Part shown: positions 59,488 to 64,000 of the stretch, piece after piece
How the letters are laid out: each line of letters begins with the position of its first letter
Numbering within the stretch: the stretch's first letter is position 1
Source of the DNA: Streptomyces sp. KL109B
GTDB taxonomy: Bacteria > Actinomycetota > Actinomycetes > Streptomycetales > Streptomycetaceae
Assembly: GCF_030766935.1 (NCBI RefSeq)
Contig: NZ_JASERL010000016.1
Coordinates: 62,001-126,000, forward strand
Reading direction: 5' to 3'
DNA: 64,000 nt
The notes under the pieces: model-generated
The model's input: only the letters and a program-made list of their open reading frames with translations
Database searches by the model: none
What the model was told of the DNA's origin: nothing
Made by a program: the position numbers and the translations under genes

Positions 59488-60876
59488 TTGACTGGACCGT
59501 ACACGGACAACGACAGTCGGCTCGTGCTCAAAGACGACTCAACCAGGGAAGACGGCGCCCCGGCCGACGCGCCGCAGGCCCCCGAACCGGACGCACCGGA
59601 CGCTCCGGAAAGCCAGGAGAGCCTGCGCCGCGTGGCCGTGGCCAGCTTCATCGGCACGGCCATCGAGTTCTACGACTTCTACGTCTACGGAACGGCCGCC
59701 GCGCTCGTCCTGAACGCCGCGTTCTTCCCGAACCTCACCCCGATCAACGCCACGCTCGCCTCGTTCTCGACGTACGCCGTCGCGTTCGCGGCCCGCCCGA
59801 TCGGCTCGCTGATCTTCGGTCACTTCGGCGACCGGATCGGCCGCAAGTCGGTGCTCGTGGCCTCGCTGCTCCTGATGGGGCTTTCGACGGCGTTCGTCGG
59901 ACTGCTGCCCGGCTACAGCACCCTCGGCCTGTGGGCGCCGGTCCTGCTGGTGCTGCTCCGGTTCCTCCAGGGCGTTGGGCTCGGCGGCGAGTGGGGCGGG
60001 GCGGCGCTCCTCGCGGTGGAGCACGCGCCGAAGGGCAAGCGCGGCCTCTTCGCGGCCTTCCCCCAACTCGGCCCGTCCGTGGGCTTCTTCGCCGCCACCG
60101 GGATCTTCTGGCTGCTGTCCGAGTCGCTTTCGGACGACGCGTTCAAGTCGTGGGGCTGGCGCATCCCGTTCCTGCTGTCGTTCCTGTTGGTGGCGGTCGG
60201 CCTGTTCGTCCGCCTGAAGATCAGCGAGACTCCGGTCTTCGCCAAGGTGATGGAGCGGCAGGAGGCCAGCAGGGCACCGGCGTTGGAGGTGTTCAAGCGG
60301 CACCCGAAGGAGATCCTGCTCGGCGCCGGCGGCATGATCATCGCGTACGGGCTCTTCTACACGGCCACCACGTACTGCCTCGCCTACGGCACGTCGACGC
60401 TCGGCGTGCCGCGCTCCACGATGCTCGCGGTGTCGCTGGTGGCGTGCCTGTTCCTCGCGGCCGGCACCTGGCTCGCGGCGACGCGCTCCGACGCGGGCGG
60501 GCGGCGCAAGATGGTCCTCGCGGGCTCCGGGCTCGCGATCGTGTGGGGCCTGGCCCTGTTCCCGCTGATGGACACCGAGAAGCCGGTACTCATCGCGCTC
60601 GCGCTCGGCGGCGCCCTGTTCTGCATGGGCGTGGTGTACGGGCCGATGGGCGCGTATCTGCCGGAGCTGTTCGGGGCGAAGGTGCGCTACTCCGGCGCCT
60701 CCTTCGCGTACAACCTGGGCGGCGTCCTCGGCGGCGCGGTCTCCCCGCTGATCGCGACGCGGCTGCAGAGCGCGCTCGGCTCGTCGTCGGTGGGCTGGTA
60801 CGTGAGCGCGATGGCGGTCGTGTCGCTGCTGTGCGTGCTGGCCCTCCCGGAGACGCGGGAGCGCCAACTCGGCTGA
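59488..60876 (+). CDS. MHS-family MFS transporter
   Basis: The 462-residue protein has a polar N-terminus and about twelve transmembrane segments with FIGTAIEFYDFYVYGTAAAL and FGHFGDRIGRKSVLV, typical of metabolite:H+ symporters (shikimate/proline/citrate group). TTG 59488 is the start used; GTG 59524 is an alternative; no strong ribosome-binding site is visible for either. It could take up sugar-acid or MurNAc-like products, but this is only suggested by its neighbour. Confidence 0.85.
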   Translation: MTGPYTDNDSRLVLKDDSTREDGAPADAPQAPEPDAPDAPESQESLRRVAVASFIGTAIEFYDFYVYGTAAALVLNAAFFPNLTPINATLASFSTYAVAFAARPIGSLIFGHFGDRIGRKSVLVASLLLMGLSTAFVGLLPGYSTLGLWAPVLLVLLRFLQGVGLGGEWGGAALLAVEHAPKGKRGLFAAFPQLGPSVGFFAATGIFWLLSESLSDDAFKSWGWRIPFLLSFLLVAVGLFVRLKISETPVFAKVMERQEASRAPALEVFKRHPKEILLGAGGMIIAYGLFYTATTYCLAYGTSTLGVPRSTMLAVSLVACLFLAAGTWLAATRSDAGGRRKMVLAGSGLAIVWGLALFPLMDTEKPVLIALALGGALFCMGVVYGPMGAYLPELFGAKVRYSGASFAYNLGGVLGGAVSPLIATRLQSALGSSSVGWYVSAMAVVSLLCVLALPETRERQLG

Positions 60877-61004
60877 CCCGTACGCCACTTGACCACTCCG
60901 TCATTTGGGTCATTTGACGGCCGGACATCTGGCCAACCCCCTGGTACGGCGGGACGATGCGCGGCACGCGTTGCCCGCACGACGCCTACCACGGGGGTTT
61001 CGCC

Positions 61005-62300
61005 ATGTCCGCGTCCCAAGCAAAAGCACCTGAAGTCCATGTACGTCCCTACTGGGAGCTGACGTTCGACGCCGACGGCGATCCGAACGTCCGGCAGCTC
61101 GCCAAGGTCCTGCGCGAAGCGCCCCGGGTGCACGACCTGGTGGTCTTCGCGCACGGCTGGAATAACGACCACTCGATCGCGACGCGCCTGTACGACCGCT
61201 TCTTCGCCCCCTTCCCCGCGCTCGCGGCGGACGCCACCGTCGGCTACGTAGGGGTGTTCTGGCCGTCGATGCGGTTCACGGACGAGCCGATCCCGGACTT
61301 CGACCCGGCCGCCGCACGGGCCGCCGCCGCCAAGGCGCCGCGGACCACCCTCGACAAGGGCACCCGGCACGCGCTCGCCGAGGTCTTCCCGCGCGGCGCG
61401 CCCGTCGTCGACCTGATCGCGCGGCGCCTGGAGGAGCAGCCGGACGCGGCGTCCGCCTTCGACGAATTCGGCGGTCTGGTACGGCAGTTGGTCGGCGTGA
61501 GCCCTTCGGCGGCCACCGCCGACCTCACGGAGGACGGCGGGCAGCACAGCACCCCCGCGATGCTCCACGAGGACACCCGGAGCGTGTGCCTGGAGTTCGC
61601 CTCGGCCCTGGAGACGGCGGCGGGCCCCGGCGCCGCGGCCTCCCTCAGGCTGCCCGGCGGCCTGGAGAAGGCGTGGCGGGGCGCGCACGAACTGCTGCGC
61701 CAGGCCACGTACTTCGCGATGAAGCGGCGGGCCGGAAAGGTCGGCCAGACGGGGCTCGGCCCCGCGCTCGGCCGGATCGCCGAGGAGGCGCCCGGGGTGC
61801 GGGTGCACCTGGTGGGGCACAGCTTCGGCGCGCGCCTCGTCTCCTTCGCGCTGGCCGGGCTGCCGAAGGCGGCGCGCAACGTGAAGTCCGTGACGCTCCT
61901 TCAGGGGGCCTTCTCGCACTACGCGTTCGCGCCGAGGGGCGCGCTGAACGGGCGGCAGGCGCGGGTCGACGGGCCGATGGTGGCGTGCTTCTCGCGGTAC
62001 GACACGGCGCTGAGCGTGATGTATCCGCTGGCCTCCCGGCTCGCGGGCGACGACCGGGAGCTGCGCGACCTCGGCGAGCGGTGGGGCGCGCTCGGGCACG
62101 ACGGCTTCAAGGAGGTGGCGGGCGCGGTGCGCTTCACGCTGGCGGACGTGCTGCGGGCCGGGGTGCCGGGCGCGGGCTGTGTGAGCGTGGACGCGGCGCA
62201 GGTGGTGCGCGACGGGCCGCCGCCTTCGGGGGCCCACAGCGACATCTGCCACGAGGAACTGGCGCGGGTGGTGCTCGGGGCGGGGCGGATCACCGGCTGA
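61005..62300 (+). CDS. Alpha/beta-hydrolase-like protein of unknown role
   Basis: The 431-residue protein starts MSASQAKAPEVHVRPYWEL at ATG 61005. An N-terminal strand-turn LVVFAHGWNNDHS suggests an oxyanion region, and HLVGHSFGARLVSFAL holds a GHSFGA nucleophile elbow (about residue 275). Between them lies a long helical insertion (about 85-260). Candidate Asp/His lie further on. No signal peptide. It resembles lipase- or serine-peptidase-like alpha/beta hydrolases found singly in streptomycetes. Function unknown; it is flanked by unrelated genes. Confidence 0.8.
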   Translation: MSASQAKAPEVHVRPYWELTFDADGDPNVRQLAKVLREAPRVHDLVVFAHGWNNDHSIATRLYDRFFAPFPALAADATVGYVGVFWPSMRFTDEPIPDFDPAAARAAAAKAPRTTLDKGTRHALAEVFPRGAPVVDLIARRLEEQPDAASAFDEFGGLVRQLVGVSPSAATADLTEDGGQHSTPAMLHEDTRSVCLEFASALETAAGPGAAASLRLPGGLEKAWRGAHELLRQATYFAMKRRAGKVGQTGLGPALGRIAEEAPGVRVHLVGHSFGARLVSFALAGLPKAARNVKSVTLLQGAFSHYAFAPRGALNGRQARVDGPMVACFSRYDTALSVMYPLASRLAGDDRELRDLGERWGALGHDGFKEVAGAVRFTLADVLRAGVPGAGCVSVDAAQVVRDGPPPSGAHSDICHEELARVVLGAGRITG

Positions 62301-62333
62301 CCGGCCGACCGGAGGAGCCGGTGATCCGCCCCG
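62281..62333. terminator. 18-bp-stem bidirectional terminator overlapping the hydrolase gene's end
   Basis: The arm 62281-62298 pairs perfectly with 62316-62333. The left arm encodes the last residues of the hydrolase (GRITG) and its stop, so the terminator is partly coding. It separates two converging genes. Confidence 0.88.
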
Positions 62334-62343
62334 CGCCCGGGGG

Positions 62344-64000
62344 TCAGCGGTGCGCCGGGAACTCCACGACCTGCTGGTACGTGGGCCGGTTCTGCCACTG
62401 GACGGAGCGGTGCGTGATGCCGCCGACGGCGCGGTGCGCGATGCTGTCGGCGCACCACTGGTCGCCCGCCTTGCAGGCGTCGTCACCGGGGTACACCTCG
62501 GTGGCGGGCTCGGCGGCGGCCTCGGCGAGCGTGGCGAGGAGCGCGTCGCGGCAGGGCGACAGGTCGCCGGAGCCGCAGTACGTGTCGCCCAGCTTGCCCT
62601 TGACCGGCTCGCCGAGCACCGACCGCAGGTCCTTGTCGACGTAGCCCCACCAGCCGTACTGGAAGGCCGATCCGGCGTGCGAGCCGGTGGGCCCGTGTCC
62701 GGCGGACGGCGCCTCATCGACGGTCAGTTGGGCGGTGAGCGACTTGTAGAGGTCGTCGCCGAGGCCCGGCTTGAACTCGGCCTCGACCAGGCGCGGCCAC
62801 CACGCGTCCATGAGGCGTACGGCGTCGGGGTGCGCGTACGTCTTGGAGCCGGCGGACGTCTGGTTGCGCTGCGCGCCGTCCTTCTCCCAGGCCTCCAACT
62901 GCTCGACGGCCTTGGCCAGTTCCGGGGAGCCGCCGAGCGGCTTGCTGCGGATGACCTTGAGGAGTTCCGGGAGGACCTGCTCACCGCGCAGGTCGGTGAC
63001 GGCGGCCTCCTCCATGGCGCGGGTGAGCGCGGCCCGGGTGACGCCGCCGCGCTCGGTCAGCTTCTTCACCCGGTCGTTGAGCAGGTCGGCGCGGTGCACG
63101 GCGCCCATGCTGAAGTTGGGCGAGGAGAAGCCCTTGGCCTGCTTGTTGTTCCAGGAGACGTAGTAGTCCTGGTCGACCGAGTTCGGGTGCTGGGACGGCG
63201 GCGTCTCGGCGGACGTGTTGTCGGCCGGGTCGAAGTCCTTCCACTCATAGTCCTGTTCGCCGCGCACCGGCAGCGACATGTCGACGTCCTTGGCACGCAC
63301 CGGGTTCGTACCGCTGTTGTAGTACGCGATGTCGCGCGAGTCGGCGTAGAACCAGTTGAACGCGTAGTTGATGTGCTGCGCCGCCTTCTGGAACGACGCG
63401 GCGTCCTTGACGTACGACGGGTCGTTGAGCATCTGGAAGCCGAGGATCGAGTCGGCTTCGTGGCGGTAGGTGGAGCGAAGTGCCGTGTAGGCGACGGGTT
63501 TTCCGTCGACGGTGGCGCGGTGCGAGACGATCCCGTACTTCGTACGGAAGACCTGCATGCGGTAGGAGCCGGCGGCCGTGGAGTCGGCGATCGTCGGCTT
63601 CCAGGCGTTCTTCTTCTCCATCTTCTCCATGGGCGTGCAGGTGCCCCGGTACATGTACGAGGCCGACTGCCGGGTGGGCGTGGAACCGTCGGGCTCGCAC
63701 AGCGGCACGGCGTACGTGTCGGTGATGTCCTGCGTCGCGGAGGTCGCGGACCACGCGTAGTCCTGGCCGCGCCCGAGCTGTACGTACATGCCGACGCCCG
63801 CGAAGGAGACGCCGCGCGCGCTGATGCCGGGGCCCTGGAGCTCCTGCATCATCAGCAGCTGGGGCGCGAAGTAGCCGGTCTGCGGGCCGAACACGGCGAC
63901 CGGGTTGCCGGAGGCGGTGTGCTTGCCGGAGACGAGGAGGGCGTTGGACATGCCCTTCTTGGAGGCGGAGCGGCTGAACAGGTCGGAGGGCAGGACACCG
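62344..64000 (-). CDS. Penicillin acylase-family N-terminal nucleophile hydrolase, N-terminal part outside window
   Basis: The reverse-strand frame stays open to the window edge, so the signal peptide, alpha chain and start are missing. The 552 residues present include GMSNALLVSGKHTASGNPV, in which Ser after Met would be the N-terminal nucleophile of the beta chain after self-cleavage (SNA motif). GQDYAWSATSATQDITDTY and IAYYNSGTNPVR are typical too. Such enzymes are usually exported and hydrolyse acyl amides such as lactone signals, aculeacin or penicillins. The C-terminus is about a third beyond the catalytic domain. Substrate unknown. Confidence 0.9.
   Translation of the reverse strand, partial: GVLPSDLFSRSASKKGMSNALLVSGKHTASGNPVAVFGPQTGYFAPQLLMMQELQGPGISARGVSFAGVGMYVQLGRGQDYAWSATSATQDITDTYAVPLCEPDGSTPTRQSASYMYRGTCTPMEKMEKKNAWKPTIADSTAAGSYRMQVFRTKYGIVSHRATVDGKPVAYTALRSTYRHEADSILGFQMLNDPSYVKDAASFQKAAQHINYAFNWFYADSRDIAYYNSGTNPVRAKDVDMSLPVRGEQDYEWKDFDPADNTSAETPPSQHPNSVDQDYYVSWNNKQAKGFSSPNFSMGAVHRADLLNDRVKKLTERGGVTRAALTRAMEEAAVTDLRGEQVLPELLKVIRSKPLGGSPELAKAVEQLEAWEKDGAQRNQTSAGSKTYAHPDAVRLMDAWWPRLVEAEFKPGLGDDLYKSLTAQLTVDEAPSAGHGPTGSHAGSAFQYGWWGYVDKDLRSVLGEPVKGKLGDTYCGSGDLSPCRDALLATLAEAAAEPATEVYPGDDACKAGDQWCADSIAHRAVGGITHRSVQWQNRPTYQQVVEFPAHR

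Noticed and set aside
1..64000. Prophage or secondary-metabolite cluster in the window
   Set aside because: No integrase, capsid, PKS, NRPS or terpene synthase genes are visible; genes are mainly core or small metabolic units.

Overview
The window is about 72% G+C by eye, densely coded, and almost certainly from a Streptomyces chromosome. Supporting marks are a pair of chaplin genes (coat proteins of aerial hyphae), the mycothiol ligase mshC, an F420-type LLM oxidoreductase, GTG/TTG starts, and several actinobacteria-only families (DUF3090, SCO1664 family, OpcA, DUF5703). All calls come from reading the sequence and from recalled family knowledge; no search was run.

Layout. 1-5906: one forward operon for oxidative catabolism of an unknown, probably aromatic, compound (SDR, TPP enzyme, PDR-type reductase, an 79-residue HTH-like protein, a Rieske oxygenase, an MFS transporter). 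5981-8027: PAC2 protein and a Tat-exported beta-propeller. 8375-10793: a subtilase gene followed by a glutamine-rich, prion-like protein; both end in the same short domain. 10870-14466: mshC and the SCO1664-DUF3090-phosphatase module. 14529-18756: CorA, ferritin-like protein, LLM oxidoreductase, aldo/keto reductase. 18753-21050: a RecD2-like protein whose ATPase motifs are degenerate. 21318-25142: small conserved genes, chpC/chpH, an M20 peptidase and tRNA-Leu(GAG). 25303-30111: a hemopexin-like/metzincin protein without signal peptide and a receptor Ser/Thr kinase.

30112-30851 is a 740-base repeat-rich spacer. 30852-39219 is the reverse-strand pentose phosphate operon tkt-tal-zwf-opcA-pgi-gnd, with no pgl. 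39404-43450 holds an AraC regulator, a GntR/FCD regulator, a gamma-glutamyl-GABA hydrolase-like amidotransferase and an amino-acid permease interrupted by an in-frame TAG. 44156-46982 is the gluconate unit gntR/gntK/gntP; its product, 6-phosphogluconate, is the substrate of Gnd in the operon upstream. 47048-48341 is a YedYZ-like Mo-oxidoreductase with its cytochrome b. 48503-53528 carries transporters, a TPR-like protein, a NUDIX hydrolase and two DUF202 proteins. 53547-58035 is an acyl-CoA-type unit (quinone-reductase-like protein, phosphotransferase, TetR, acyl-CoA ligase) with a TetR-type palindrome at both outward promoters. 58200-64000: NamZ-like muramidase, MHS transporter, alpha/beta hydrolase and a partial penicillin acylase.

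A G+C-rich interspersed repeat recurs between genes, and many short tandem repeats (9-39 bp) sit at gene edges. The best candidate for something undescribed is the subtilase plus Q-rich protein pair that shares a C-terminal domain (8375-10793). Next are the RecD2-like pseudo-helicase and the signal-less metzincin.
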